Below, in pieces: positions 11,169 through 21,910 of a stretch of DNA of 64,000 nucleotides. The notes beneath the pieces are model-generated. The model saw only the letters and a program-made list of their open reading frames with translations. It did no database searches and was not told the origin of the DNA. The translations under genes and the position numbers were made by a program. The DNA comes from Armigeres subalbatus (Eukaryota > Arthropoda > Insecta > Diptera > Culicidae): NCBI RefSeq assembly GCF_024139115.2, contig NC_085140.1:420930283-420994282 (forward strand), in the 5' to 3' direction. Positions within the stretch are counted from its first letter, which is position 1; every line of letters begins with the position of its first letter.

Positions 11169-11818
11169 CCCAAGCAACACCTCTTGTTTCTCAGTGAGTA
11201 ACAACAACTGTGGTGTGACTTACTAAAGGTCTGACTTATGCACAACGCGTCGTATTTGAAACTCCTTTGTGACACAAAAAGCGCAAGAGGTGGAGCCTAT
11301 TTGCAACATCTTGCGGCTACAATGAAAATAAAAACACAAAAATCAACCGGGAATCGAACTCTGGACCTTGAGATTTGCAACCTTCTACTATAACCATCAC
11401 ACCAACAATTCTATTTGGAGGTTATGCTACAAGTGCACTACATAAACAACAAAGTCATTTGTAACTTCATTGTACCTTATACGGAACATGCAGGGGACTG
11501 TCAAAAATAAAATACTGCTCAGCTGAACTCAAAGTGTTTTGCAACATATCAGAAACATTGTCGTAACAGCAATAAACCGAAATGTTATTAATTCTGAAAC
11601 TTATGTGTTTTGTTTCTGATATGAAACACATCGAATTTTAAGCCACCCAAGAAGTCAGGTGGGTAGAATATTGCGACGCCACTTAAACGGAAATGAAACA
11701 TTGTGATTTTCTGAAACTGGGACGTGGCTTTAATGTGACTCGATGTATTGCCAGTGTCTTCAATGCAATTTATTAGGAACAAACACCTATTTGAAAGATG
11801 TTGCGCGTGCTGCTTGGG
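11169..11818. mobile_element. 650-bp TA-flanked DNA element inside the LINE endonuclease
   Basis: The element starts CCCAAGCAACAC and ends GTGCTGCTTGGG, imperfect inverted termini, with TA at 11167-11168 and 11819-11820. Removing it and one TA rejoins the endonuclease reading frame precisely (FFPRKN followed by HKATWRSP), which proves it is an insertion. It has no transposase frame and contains a tRNA-like segment at 11327-11412. Confidence 0.9.
11327..11412 (-). repeat. tRNA-like SINE segment
   Basis: On the minus strand a GGTGTGATGGTTATAG region is followed by AGAGTTCGATTCCCGG, a perfect pol III B box (GTTCGATTCC). The first box is degenerate. It does not fold as a complete tRNA and has no anticodon arm that can be assigned, so it is best read as a tRNA-derived SINE fragment within the DNA element. 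Confidence 0.5.
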
Positions 11819-12536
11819 TATTTTTGCGGGGAAAGAAGGTGCTTCGGAGTACCATTCCGCGGGAGGCTGCGAAGTTTATGCTTCGTTTGCCGTTGTCATT
11901 CGATACGATGTGCAGACTATCCGGTCCGATGACCGATCTATATATTTCCTCGCTTCCTACCTGTGCGTTCATATCACCGATGACGATTTTGACGTCCCGC
12001 AACGGGCATCCTTCGTATGTCTGCTCCAGCTGTGCGTAGAACGCTTCTTTCTCATCGTCGGGTCTCCCTTCGTGTGGGCAGTGCACGTTGAAGATGCTAT
12101 AGTTGAAGAAACGGCCTTTAATCCTCATCAGGTTGCAAATCCTTGCGTTGATTGGCTGCCACCCAATCACACGATGGCGCATCTCATCCAGCACTATGAA
12201 GTCGGTTCCCAGCTCGTTGGTGGTGCCACAGCTTTGGTAGAAGGTAGCCGCTCGATGCCCGCTTTTCCACACTTTCTGTTCTGTCCAGCAAATCTCCTGC
12301 AGCGCCACGATGTCGAAATTGCAGGGATGTAGTTCATCGTAGATCATCCTGTCGCCGAGCCTGTCGCATCCTGCGAAACCTAGCGACTTGCAGTTCCATG
12401 TTCCAAGCTTCCAATCGTGATCCTTTATTCGTCGCCTGCGCTTTGAGCGGCACACGGTCGCTTTGGTGGAGCCTACTTGCGGATACATGCAACTTTTTAT
12501 AGGAATTTCACAGGGCCCACTGTCAAACCTCACCAC
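11787..12536 (-). pseudogene. LINE apurinic-like endonuclease, N-terminal part
   Basis: Reading from about residue 40, the frame shows LGTWNCKSL, DIVALQEICW (catalytic glutamate), NVHCPHEG and VIGDMNAQVG, the ordered motifs of the endonuclease that nicks the target DNA. The frame is open for 249 codons and then runs into the inserted element after FFPRKN. The last dozen residues come from the insert. The start codon is uncertain because the leader is shared with the deleted copy at 48250-48447. Confidence 0.85.
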
Positions 12537-12612
12537 ATTCTAGGCAAGCTACACAACTCGCAGATGGCCTGTGGAGGGATCGTCAAGCCCTTGGACATAG
12601 TCCCTGCTGCCC

Positions 12613-14210
12613 TAAACACGGGTAATATACATATTTTAATTTCTGGTACTACTCTGACAGTCACCGCGTGCAGACGGCTGCTGGGCAGACGCAAGTTTTA
12701 TAAACATATTAGTAACAATGGAGCTTATCCGTACTTACGGATATTCCGACAGTGATACTGGAGATTCAGATTGTTTTTCCACTCAAGCCCAGGTGGAGGA
12801 AGGTAGAAATCATAAAAATGAACCGATTTCCATGTAACAACAAATATATTGATTTTTCCTTTTGTTGGTAGCTGATTACAGTTGCGAAACCATTAGAAGA
12901 GGAAGGAAACGACCCAAATATGAAACACTGGATGATATTCAGAAAAGAAAGTGGAATTCTGGAGAGGAGTTTACAACTCTTCAAAGAAAAACGAGGACAT
13001 CGTTTTCCATCAAACAAAACTCCTGACGAAAACCTTAAACATGTCCGAAATCACATTGAAAGTTTGCCCGCTTACCAATTGCATTATTTTACAATGTTGT
13101 GAAAACTCATATGTGAATATGTACATTATGTGGAAGAAATGATTTGAAAAATGTATTGAAGGTAACCACTTTCCCTTGGATGGGAATCGAACACACGCTA
13201 ACAGGCTAACTGTCTTGACCTAACTCTCACCAGCAAGTTGATGTTCAGGCATAATCACAAAACTAACACCCACTACTAAGGCCGCTATATCCAACTAAAA
13301 ACCGTGGTCAACTTTGTCGTTAAAGAATGAGCCTGCTGTCTATAATCAAATCGTTCTTCCCTATGCTTCTGTTTTGATTTCGCGTTTTCTCGAAATGGCA
13401 TAGAAACAAGAGAAGCAGCGCATTAAAATTTTGGTCGCGAAAATACTAACTACTCGAACGAATGCTTGAATATCAAGTTCTCAGCTTTCATGCGAAGGGG
13501 TAAGTCTCGTTTATTACCTTAAATGGCTTGAAGCAGAGAAGTGCTGTCAAAATAACCGTTATAAATGGCACTTGAGTGTGGCATGAGACATGGCGTGCAG
13601 ACAACAACGGTACTATCATGCTCCTGCGATTTGCGAACGACATCGACCTTCATTAATCACTAATAGTTTGACGATGCATCCCTATAAGCATTTCAAAATC
13701 AAAAAATATATAACTTTAAACAATCTTTCACTAATGAAACTGATCAACTTCTTCTTCTTCGTTTCTATTTTCACCTCGCAGCTTAGTGTTCATCGAACGC
13801 TTCCACAGTTTCTGCGATGATTCTAATTCAAATTAGGAGACAAGACCCTGCTCCCACATCCTCGAAGCAAAACGCCACTAGTGGGACTAATCTGATGTTT
13901 TACATACACTGTCTATTCTGCTTTTACACGATTTTTTTTTCGCTCGTACTTTTGATCGTGTGACTTCAATTTGCCACCAAAAACCTTGCAATATTATTTA
14001 AAAAATCCTAAATAATTCAAAGAATAATAGGTAATTAATATGCGTTTAGATATTTAGGATGAGTGCAAAATTAAGAAAATGGGAATCGTGTAAAAACAGA
14101 ATCCAGTGTATTTTAAAATCTTGTAAAACATTTTAAATATTTTAAGAAACAGAAAACAGCTACAGCATTTCGGGATGCTTTAAAAATACACAACCAAAAA
14201 TATATTATCA
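12613..14210. other. Intergenic with a tRNA-like fragment
   Basis: AT-rich sequence with only short frames. A minus-strand GTGTTCGATTCCC B-box-like word lies at about 13184-13196 in a segment (13160-13265) that resembles a decayed tRNA-derived SINE. Downstream, 13900-14210 is AT-rich and leads into the 3' end of the second chemosensory gene. Confidence 0.4.
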
Positions 14211-14216
14211 AGAGTT

Positions 14217-14222
14217 TTTATT
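14217..14222 (-). terminator. Poly(A) signal AATAAA of second chemosensory gene
   Basis: AATAAA on the minus strand lies about 377 nt after the stop codon of the gene at 14599-14979. It is the first canonical hexamer seen downstream, giving a 3' UTR of roughly 400 nt. Confidence 0.5.
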
Positions 14223-14598
14223 ATTTAAAACTTAAAAAAATAATAGTTTTCACAGTAACAGTAATTTCAAAACCGATTCGGGCAACCTTATGAGGCATGC
14301 CACCGTTACTTCGTAACAATACCACCACCCCTTTGGTAAACCCCAAAACACTTACACACTTCCACAGGTTCGATCACAGATAGAGGAAAATATTTTTTTT
14401 AAAATGCCTTTTAAGTTAAGATGGGTTGTCGGGTTGCCAAAATCGACTTTGAGTTGTGCTTGAAACTGGATACGGAGGGATGACAGTTCTTAGTTAGTAT
14501 GTAGGATGTACTTTTTCCGCTTTAGTTATTTGTTGAGGTTTTTCGGGTGCGTCTCAGTCTCAGTCCAGCTGTGGCCAAGGGGCGATCACTCGCACCGC

Positions 14599-14979
14599 TT
14601 ACAGCTTGATGCCAGCCTTCTTGGCGTCGGTGCGGTACTTCTCGACGTAGATGTTCTGCGGGTCGTACTTGGCCTGCAGGTTCTTCCACTGCGAAGGGCG
14701 GTTATCGATCAGATAGTTGACCACCTTCTGGGTGCCGTCCCGTTGCTTGGAGCTGCACTTGGCACAGTCGGTCTTGAGGGCATCGGGTAGGACGCGCTTC
14801 AGCTCATTGCCATCGGGAGTGCAACGGCCCTGATCCATCAGACACTTGTAGTAGTTGTTGAACAGACGATCCGACTTGAGGATCTCGTCCAGGTCGACAC
14901 CATCGTACTTGGTGGTGTATTTGTCCTGGGCGGCAGCCACAGCGAACAGGGCAAGAGCGACAACGACGAACAATTTCAT
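14599..14979 (-). CDS. Chemosensory protein (OS-D family), single coding exon
   Basis: The 126-residue product has a signal peptide ([17 protein letters not shown], cleavage before QDKYTT) and a mature domain with the diagnostic CX6CX18CX2C pattern: CLMDQGRC, then 18 residues, then CAKC. The family's [10 protein letters not shown] and YDPQNIY blocks are present. It should be a secreted six-helix carrier of small hydrophobic ligands, like insect OS-D or ejaculatory bulb protein III relatives. Unlike the gene at 3978-4501 it has no intron after the conserved ELK site and no acidic tail. Its codons are strongly GC-biased at third positions, as expected for a well-expressed gene. A strong splice acceptor 8 nt upstream shows that the 5' UTR is spliced. 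Confidence 0.96.
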   Translation of the reverse strand: MKLFVVVALALFAVAAAQDKYTTKYDGVDLDEILKSDRLFNNYYKCLMDQGRCTPDGNELKRVLPDALKTDCAKCSSKQRDGTQKVVNYLIDNRPSQWKNLQAKYDPQNIYVEKYRTDAKKAGIKL

Positions 14980-14987
14980 CTTGATAT

Positions 14988-15012
14988 CTGTGAAGAGAAG
15001 GAAAAAAGGTCA
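14988..15012 (-). promoter_or_regulatory. 5' UTR splice acceptor of second chemosensory gene
   Basis: On the minus strand a tract CCTTTTTTCCTTCTCTTC leads to ACAG|ATATCAAG followed by the ATG. The pyrimidine run and CAG are near consensus. The exon would start at 14987, leaving 8 nt of 5' UTR before the ATG. No TATA or donor is obvious within the next 1 kb upstream, so the first exon is likely remote. Confidence 0.7.
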
Positions 15013-15990
15013 CTCGACTCGATAAATAACCTTGCTATGCGAATCAAAAACACAATCGACTCGATTAGTTTCGTGGGAACCGGGAAAACCGAGCTATGAG
15101 CCACGTGCTGGCGCAGAGGCGGGCCATTGAGTCTAATCACTATGCCTGTCGATAGTAATCGAGATTGCGATCTAGGCGTACAAGTAGGGAAGATGCGCTG
15201 ACAGGGCGCAAACAACCTGCTCACGAGTTGCCGATCATCAACTAAAGTAACTGTTTGAAACTGTCATCAAACGCGTGATTCATCAAATTACAGTTGAAGT
15301 CGATTTGGCGACAGTGTTACAACGTGATTAGCATGACGATGCTAAATGAGAGAGTGGAAATTGTCTTCACTCAAGTGCAATTCACAGTCAACGGCTACGA
15401 CTTGATACACCGACGGGGTGACGTGATAAAGGTGAAGGCCCTCGACAAGGACCACTGGAATCCATTAAGGCCCATATTAATTGCATTCCACCTTGAGTGT
15501 GGGGACCATTTCGATCTTTTTGCGTCAGAACGAGTTTAAACGTTTTCCGAGATACCGAATGCAATGCGAGATGCTTCGCGCTGGTTGTGTTTGATAAGAG
15601 AACAATCCGCTTTATTTGTGTAGTAGCATGCATGAGAAACAACGTTGAAACTGGTGAGCAAATGAATGTGGAATCATTTCCTTGATGGCCGATAAGGTCA
15701 GATTTGTGTGGTACCGATCTGGGTGCCGATCATTTTGCGTCAAAATGAGTTCTCCACTGAGAATATAGAAAACAGCCTCTTGCAAACTGTAAAGGATTTC
15801 TATACAGTCGTGTTGAACTGAAACCATCTTTTTTCAGGTCATGAAATACGAACTTATGTTGGGACAATTCAAATATTCCATCTTTATGAATAGGATAGAT
15901 ATTTCTGCTATTCATATATTTGAGGTGAGAAGGAGAGAAGTGTAAGTGACATTTTGAACAAAATTGAATGAACTACACGCCTAATTCAAA
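15013..15990. other. Probable intron or upstream flank, no gene seen
   Basis: The sequence upstream of the second chemosensory gene is less AT-rich at 15050-15250 and may hold unique regulatory DNA, but no motif could be assigned. Short frames on both strands lack features. Confidence 0.35.
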
Positions 15991-15995
15991 TCACT

Positions 15996-16138
15996 CAGAG
16001 ACTGAGTGAAATTGTATTGCCGTCTCTTTTGTTCTCACGGAAATTTTACTCATTTTTCGTAGTTCCACTTTTTACGAAAAATGAGTAAGATTTCCGTGAG
16101 AAAAAAAAGACGGCAATACAATTTCACTCAGTCTCTGT
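15996..16138. repeat. Near-perfect 65-bp foldback
   Basis: The left arm (15996-16061, starting CAGAGACTGAGTGAAATTG) and right arm (16073-16138) are reverse complements with only small differences around an 11-nt loop GTTCCACTTTT. This is either a small foldback transposon or a hairpin transcript. No target duplication was certain. Confidence 0.85.
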
Positions 16139-16703
16139 GTACAGCAAAAAAAATGCTTTGGTTTTAGAGCTTTGCGGCAATATATTGATATCTGGTGTAT
16201 CTGGTGGGTTGAGTGTGTTGAAATACGTAAGATATTGGAAGTTGCAGTTTTGTATGAAGTTCTTCCAAAACAATTGATTGTATTGAAGATTAGTAATGCT
16301 TTAAATTTCAAATCAAAGATCATTTGACGAGTTCATTCTCGATTCGTTGAAACGTGCCATCACATGCGATCGTTTATGAAATTTTTTTCTCAAAAAGAAA
16401 TCGGATTGTCTTTTCTGCCTCGTTAATGGAAAATGATTTATTTCATATCAAAACCATCTTCTAGCTTCCAAAATTTTCAAAAGTTATTTTTATATCCAGC
16501 CTTTTTCAGTTATACAGCCAGAGGCTTTTTCAAAGTCAGCCGTTTCATGACTGCAGCATATAAATATTAAAAATTCTAACAGCAGGTATAACCATGACAA
16601 TTTTTCCTCGTATGCGATGTGTTTGACCATTTTCCCCAAGTTATTGAGTGGTTCTCCCGGAAACAATGTTTTTTTTTTTTTCAATATTTAATTTGGTATT
16701 TTC

Positions 16704-16778
16704 ATGGTGGAGATCTTTTAAGTCGGCTCTTTGCACCACCAGAGGTGTACAGGATCCATAAGTAAGCAAAAAAGTAAA
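16704..16778 (+). mobile_element. Orphan LINE 3' end
   Basis: About 75 bases, including CTTTGCACCACC and AGGTGTACAGGATCC, match the 3' end of the LINE at 909-2099 in opposite orientation, down to the start of the TAAGTA tail. Nothing upstream resembles RT, so this is a very short 5'-truncated insertion. Confidence 0.75.
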
Positions 16779-16779
16779 A

Positions 16780-17735
16780 TTATACATTTGACCAAAAACA
16801 CATAATTTGCATCATTCGCTCGACATTTTAACATTGGCCTTACTTTCGCGAAGGGCCTAAGCAAAAATAACTTGAAAACTTTCAAAAAAATATTACTAAG
16901 AAGCGGTGTGTCCGACGGCTTTGGTATCTTCGGTAATAGGGCACCGAACGATTTTTTTTGTTCTTTTAAAGTAAGAAAACAACAAGGCGAGTAAATAACA
17001 ACTTTGACAGTGAGATGCCTTGTTATTATCTACTTTCTATGCAGTGAGAAAAGGATAAAACTCGTAAGTGCAGGGCCTCATAAATAGGGCTTTGTGATAT
17101 ACACTGTGAAAAGCAGGTGGGTGGCACGACGCCATGTTCTTGCAGCCAACATCTCAGTGTAAAATTCATGATAGTATGTGTTTTGTTTACAAACATCACA
17201 TATGATTCTCATTAGGATACAGAACTGTCAGTGGGATACGGTCGCGCAATGTTGGCTGCAAAACAAACCTATTGTGTGAGATAGGGATGCCACCGGGCTG
17301 GTGAAAAGTCGATAGTCTATTGGAGCGAAAGATTTTCACGATGACTGAGTGAAATAGGCGATATTGTGCATTAAAAACGAGCCCAACATTTTTTCTGCAG
17401 AATCTTAAGCAGTACTGGAATTTCTGCATTTCAATAAAAGATGTAACGCGATGTTGACATCCTTCCATTCTTTTCAAAAACGTGTTTTTCCACAAAACTC
17501 TCAACAATTTTTATTTCATGATAGGACATGGAAGGTTTATTATTTTAACTTACAAGTTTTTACAACTGAAACTATATAATTTGAGTAAAAATTATTAGTT
17601 TATCGAAAAGTTATTGGTTCTTGCATATATCTATGCAAATAAATTAAAAAAAAATAATGTCAAAGCAAAGCACAAATGTTTTTCAAAGATAAGATTTTGA
17701 CGTTGACGACAAAATTGACGTCTAATAATGTGCTG
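16780..17735. other. No gene seen
   Basis: AT-rich sequence with short frames only. A frame at 17507-17196 on the minus strand has no recognised domain. Confidence 0.35.
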
Positions 17736-18080
17736 AAGGGTGTACCACATCGATTTGCATCACGGAAAAACGCTTACCCATTGGGTGTTTTCTCTTAAAA
17801 ATTTGGATAGAAATAACTTAGAGTGTATTGTTTACACTGTATTTTTATCGCAGTCAGTTTCTCGATAATTGAATGGCATCACCCGAAAAGCTACGTCGCA
17901 AATTGATTTTTCGCAAGCACCTGCAAAATCCTCAACTCTCTCATCGGGACATCGGAAAACAAACCGGAATCGTGGAGTCAATGGTGAATCGTGTGATAAA
18001 CGTTACTTCGAAATTCTGAGCATCTTCCGTTCGATGCAGTCAAGAATGCAGTCAGAACGGATGTTCTTGGGGAAATAAGT
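17736..18080 (+). pseudogene. Mariner-like (DD37E type) transposase, N-terminal remnant
   Basis: An ATG at 17873 opens a frame beginning MASPEKLRRKLIF, with LQNPQLSHRDIGKQTGI forming the DNA-binding helix-turn-helix of a Tc1/mariner transposase. A one-base shift near 17997 breaks it; RYFEILSI follows in the next frame. Upstream, AAGGGTGTACCACATCGATT at 17736-17755 resembles the terminal repeat of this family, though no matching 3' terminus was found. The assignment to the mosquito ITmD37E group is from family resemblance. Confidence 0.7.
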
Positions 18081-18683
18081 GTAAAATGCGCCGGTTCTGT
18101 TAAATGCGCCACCACGTTTGCGTGGTTGTAAACCCACATATTGTCTCAAAATCTCAAGGATCGTCCCAGTATAATTCCATTCCGCAGGCCCTTACTCAAA
18201 ACCGAGCTCGACGATATTGAAGAAGCTACAGATATATAAGAGGAGATGGAGAGGAAGTGCCGGAGTTTTGCGATCTGGATTAGAATTGGCTTTTTTCAAG
18301 AACGCCTCACATTTGAACCATCGTGAAGCGAACGGCCAGATTCCCCATTTCTAAACACCTTCGTTCAAGTCTTATACAAGTAAGGTCCATCCAATATAAC
18401 CATTACAATTATTTTCCACCACATATAACTAATTCAACACGAGGCACAATTTTTGATTGATTTCAATTTAAAGGAGTTCAGCTTTTACTCATGTAATATA
18501 CATGTCACTGTTTGGAATGCCGTAGCAATTATTGTCGCGCAATTATTGTTTTATATGATACTGTATCTAATTTTTTTTTTATTTATTTGGATTACTCTCT
18601 TCACCAAAATTACCGAAAATATTTCAATTAAAAAATCCAAGACAATTATCAGCTTCAAATGCTTTTAAACCATTAGGACGGTG

Positions 18684-18826
18684 TTATTAGCTGCAAACTG
18701 GGAAACTAGCTAGGACTGGAATAGCTAGAGATATGGGGCAGCTGAAGCGAGCAAGAAGTAAGGTTTTGTTGTGGCTCGCTTCAGCTGCTCTATATTTTTG
18801 GATAGTTTTTGGTTTGCAGCTAATAA
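18684..18826. repeat. Small foldback element
   Basis: Outer words ATTAGCTGCAAAC (about 18686) and GTTTGCAGCTAAT (about 18813) are inverted, and an inner pair GCAGCTGAAGCGAGC (18738-18752) and GCTCGCTTCAGCTGC (18774-18788) is a perfect 15-bp stem with a 21-nt loop. It looks like a decayed miniature foldback. Confidence 0.7.
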
Positions 18827-18829
18827 TAT

Positions 18830-20447
18830 TATACAAAGCGAGCTTACGAATATTATACAAAGCCCGTATCTTGCAACATTCATCCCTGTACAACTTCGGT
18901 GTCACTGTCAGTTGACAACTCAATTTCTTTTTCCAAACGACTTTCCACGAAAACATCAAACTCGAACCTTAAGCCATTATGGTGACCAGTCACAACATTA
19001 AACTTTTGGCCTGACAGTAATTTTCAATCCATTTTTACTCAAATTGTGCCACTCAATTCGTATAGTTTTTTTTAGCAATCTACGAACTGCTGTCTTTACA
19101 AAACTTTCTGTTGCTGTAGTCATGTTTTTGCTTCAACACACTTCTACTTTTATGTAAACGGAAATAAATCTTGTTCATGATTTTTAGACAACTGCAATAA
19201 TGGAACCCATAAGAGTGAACAATAGTTAAAAAAAACTAAATAAAAACATACTCATAACCCACACCAAAGAAAACAATGAAAAATAAACTACATGTAAAAT
19301 AAACGTAAATTAACAAAATTTGTCTGGCTGTGCATTCTTATTTAAGCTCAAATTGAGATAAAATAAGGGTTGCTGAATGACATTAGCTTTCCGATTACTT
19401 TCAATGTGGTTGAACAGCCGTGAATATTTCCTTATTTTTAATTTCAATCCCGCTTCTTTTCTACTTTCCTTACGTTAATGATGATGCGGGCGCTTACTCC
19501 AAAACTCAAATGAACAATCGCTCACTTTGAGCGATTGATTGTTTATCCTCGCGCAGGATGAACAATTGAACAAGATAAAGAAATGCTGATACTGTTGTAT
19601 AGAAGTTGCATAGGTCACATCACTTTCCATGGTGAATCCCGATCTATGTTACTGATTACCCCACCCAACTAACAAAACTTCCTTCCCGTGGTAATTGTGG
19701 AGATGCAGAGGTATTCTCGGTTTCTAGTAGCAACAATAACCACACATTAACATTCCCTTCCTTTCTCAACTGACTGTAAGGACTTGGCCGGCGCTGTTAT
19801 TGATCAACATTTGCGAGCTGCTGAAACGTGCACTTCGAGAATATATGGTAAATCCCAACCACTATTCACGTGGATCGAAGTGCAAGTTGCACCAGTTCTG
19901 ATCAATCACGGAGTACCAACCATTGATATGTACAGTCGGTCTAAGCTAAGCTATTGCCCAGCGTCGTTAATCCTAAATGGACATACACTATTTTGGGATA
20001 AAATCATTCTCTTGTAGTATGCTTCGAAACTACATTGTTTCCCATAAAATCACTATTAAATTCAAAGATTTACTTAGGAGGCGCATATTGAACATTCTTA
20101 TTGAGCCTCCATATTGAGCGTGTCGAAGTGTTTAAGTGGAATGTGGAATCTTAAGGTGAAACTGTCCAGAATCCAAATAATTTTCTTCTTGCGTCTTCCG
20201 AGGCACCGGAGGTCTCAACGAAGAAGTAACGCATTACTGTCATCTTTTTATTTTAGCTTTGATGCGTCGCAGAATAAAAAGATGACAGCTGCTCGTTGCT
20301 TCAGTATTCAAAGTTGTGTCCTTGAAAACGCGAGGTATAACAACATTGAATTCCGAAAAGTTCGTCCTTAATGCTTTGGCCAGGGATGTGGCCAAAAAGT
20401 TGAATCTGTGTCCAAGTGAAATAACTCTTGGCGACTGTGGAAAACTT
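18830..20447. other. No confident gene
   Basis: AT-rich DNA. A frame at 19784-20017 beginning just after GACTTGGCCGGCGC is GC-richer than its surroundings, but it has no motif that I recognise, and the exon boundaries are not convincing. Confidence 0.35.
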
Positions 20448-20903
20448 ATTTGAAAATCAAGTCGTTTTCGGCCGTTGCAGTCTTGTAAAGCAGCAAAAAC
20501 AGGTTTACTTCTGCATCCGACGGTTTCGGTAGGTTTATAGCAAAAAAAGCCACCCACGATACAGTGCCGCGCAAAATAACTGCAGCCTATGCAGTGAGTA
20601 GAATAGTTAATATTTGTTAACATTATTTAAAATTTTCAACTGTTTGTAGCCGAAGCGGGCGCCATTTTTCTATTGAATGGACTACATTAGTGTGTAACAC
20701 TACCATTCTAACAACGAAACAAGCTTCAGTGAGTAAAACTAGGGATGGGCTAAAAACAAACTGTTAAATTAAAACTAATTGCAAACATTTTTAGAATCCT
20801 TGAAAAAGGTAAAATAAATTACCGAAACCGTCGGATGCAGAAGTAAACCTGTTTTTGCTGCTTTACAAGACTGCAACGGCCGAAAACGACTTGATTTTCA
20901 AAT
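20448..20903. repeat. Perfect 84-bp inverted repeat with 288-bp spacer
   Basis: Arms at 20448-20531 and 20820-20903 are exact reverse complements as read here, running from TTTGAAAATCAAGTCG through GGCCGTTGCAGTC to CGACGGTTTCGGTA. Beyond the arms both sides carry GTGTCCAAGTG in direct orientation (20408-20418 and 20904-20914). The spacer has no coding capacity. It may be a foldback transposon or a recent inverted duplication. Confidence 0.9.
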
Positions 20904-20927
20904 GTGTCCAAGTGTTTCGGTCAGAGA

Positions 20928-21195
20928 GCTAAGATTCGGGAGGGACTGCATATGTACAAAGTGCAGAAGACGAACGGTAAAATACGGTGCCGTATGTCAC
21001 GGGCCCGGAAACTGTACACCCAGATGCTGACGAAACCTCTCTGTCTCATCATGGATGATGAGACTTAGGTCAAGGCAGACTTCCAACAGCTATCGGAGCT
21101 ACGCTCCTTCACTAAGTTTGATATTCCGGAGGAAATGAGGAAACAGAGACTTTCAAAGTTTGCGAAGAAATTCATCATTTGGCAATGGGTTCTGC
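20928..21195 (+). pseudogene. Mariner-like transposase catalytic fragment, copy 1
   Basis: The frame gives an AKIREGLHMYKVQKT-like start, then KLYTQMLTKPLCLIMDDET, a premature stop (TAG where the family has a tyrosine codon), then VKADFQQLSELRSF, RKQRLSKFAKKFIIWQW. MDDE supplies the first catalytic aspartate. It lacks the other two catalytic residues and cannot function. The fragment is also present at 21631-21910. Confidence 0.75.
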
Positions 21196-21630
21196 TCATA
21201 TGGCAAATGGAGCTCATGTTGTTTCTTCTACACATTTTTGATTTAAAACAGATATATTTCCCGGCCCATTTATCTCGCGTAGCTAAGGCTACTTTATATT
21301 CATGATTTGATAATAAACTAGCAGATCGGACTCGACATTGCACGGGATCGGCACTTTTTCTTTTTAAATGTCAAATAGTGCAGCACCGCACTCTACTTCG
21401 ATTTATGTTCAATCTCCTGAATTTCTTTACTATTAAACAACTTTATGCATTTTGATGATTTTTCAACTATCCCCGGGAAAATTTATTGCTTTTTTATATT
21501 CAAACACAGCCCAAAACGTGAATCAATGGGACTGAATGAAGAGTAGAATCCGGCTTTTGACACAGATGGATTTTGTAGGACTGTGCGTAATTATTTTTCG
21601 TTTCTCTTCCCGCATGGTGAATATTTTGAA
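21196..21630. other. Spacer between duplicated transposase fragments
   Basis: AT-rich spacer separating two transposase copies. No recognisable gene or terminus. Confidence 0.4.
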
Positions 21631-21910
21631 ACCACGTTAATTTCAAATGAATCAAATACAGTGGCTGGTTTCCTACCAGCTAAGATTCGGGAGGGACTGC
21701 ATATGTACAAAGTGCAGAAGACGAACGGCAAAATACGGTGTCGTAAGTCACGAGCCCGGAATCTGTACACCCAGATGCTGACGAAACCTCTCTGTCTCAT
21801 CATGGATGATGAGACTTAGGTCAAGGCAGACTTCCAACAGCTGCCGGAGCTACGCTCCTTCACCAAGTTTGATATTCCGGAGGAAATGAGGAAACAGAGA
21901 CTTTCAACAT
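21631..21910 (+). pseudogene. Mariner-like transposase catalytic fragment, copy 2
   Basis: The frame reads SNTVAGFLPAKIREGLHMY, KLTKPLCLIMDDET-like sequence and then the same TAG stop as copy 1, followed by VKADFQQLPELRSFTKFD and EEMRKQRLS. It starts about 16 residues further upstream than copy 1 and ends where copy 1 continues. The shared stop and sharp common boundaries point to duplication after the gene had died. Confidence 0.75.

Larger units (their letters stand above)
9011..12612 (-). mobile_element. Decayed RTE-like LINE, nearly full length, split by an insertion
   Basis: On the minus strand this holds, in order, a short 5' leader, an apurinic-type endonuclease, a reverse transcriptase and a C-terminal region, ending in a TTATTTATTATTTATT-type tandem tail. 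After removing the 650-bp element at 11169-11818 about 2.95 kb remains, close to the 3.2-3.3 kb typical of RTE elements with one long frame. The same two ends recur in the deleted copy at 47407-48460, which supports the boundaries: both copies share GACATAGTCCCTGCTGCCC near the 5' end and the same tail. Several frameshifts and stops make it inactive. Confidence 0.85.

Noticed and set aside
8965..12332. Plus-strand frames of 70-208 codons
   Set aside because: Antisense shadows of the LINE endonuclease and RT, which have clear motifs on the minus strand.
18453..18668. Small hydrophobic membrane-like protein
   Set aside because: AT-rich DNA readily encodes F, I and L runs. No start context, neighbours or homolog recognised.
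19784..20017. 77-codon frame that looked exon-like
   Set aside because: No convincing donor and acceptor pair and no recognised family. Kept only as a note.
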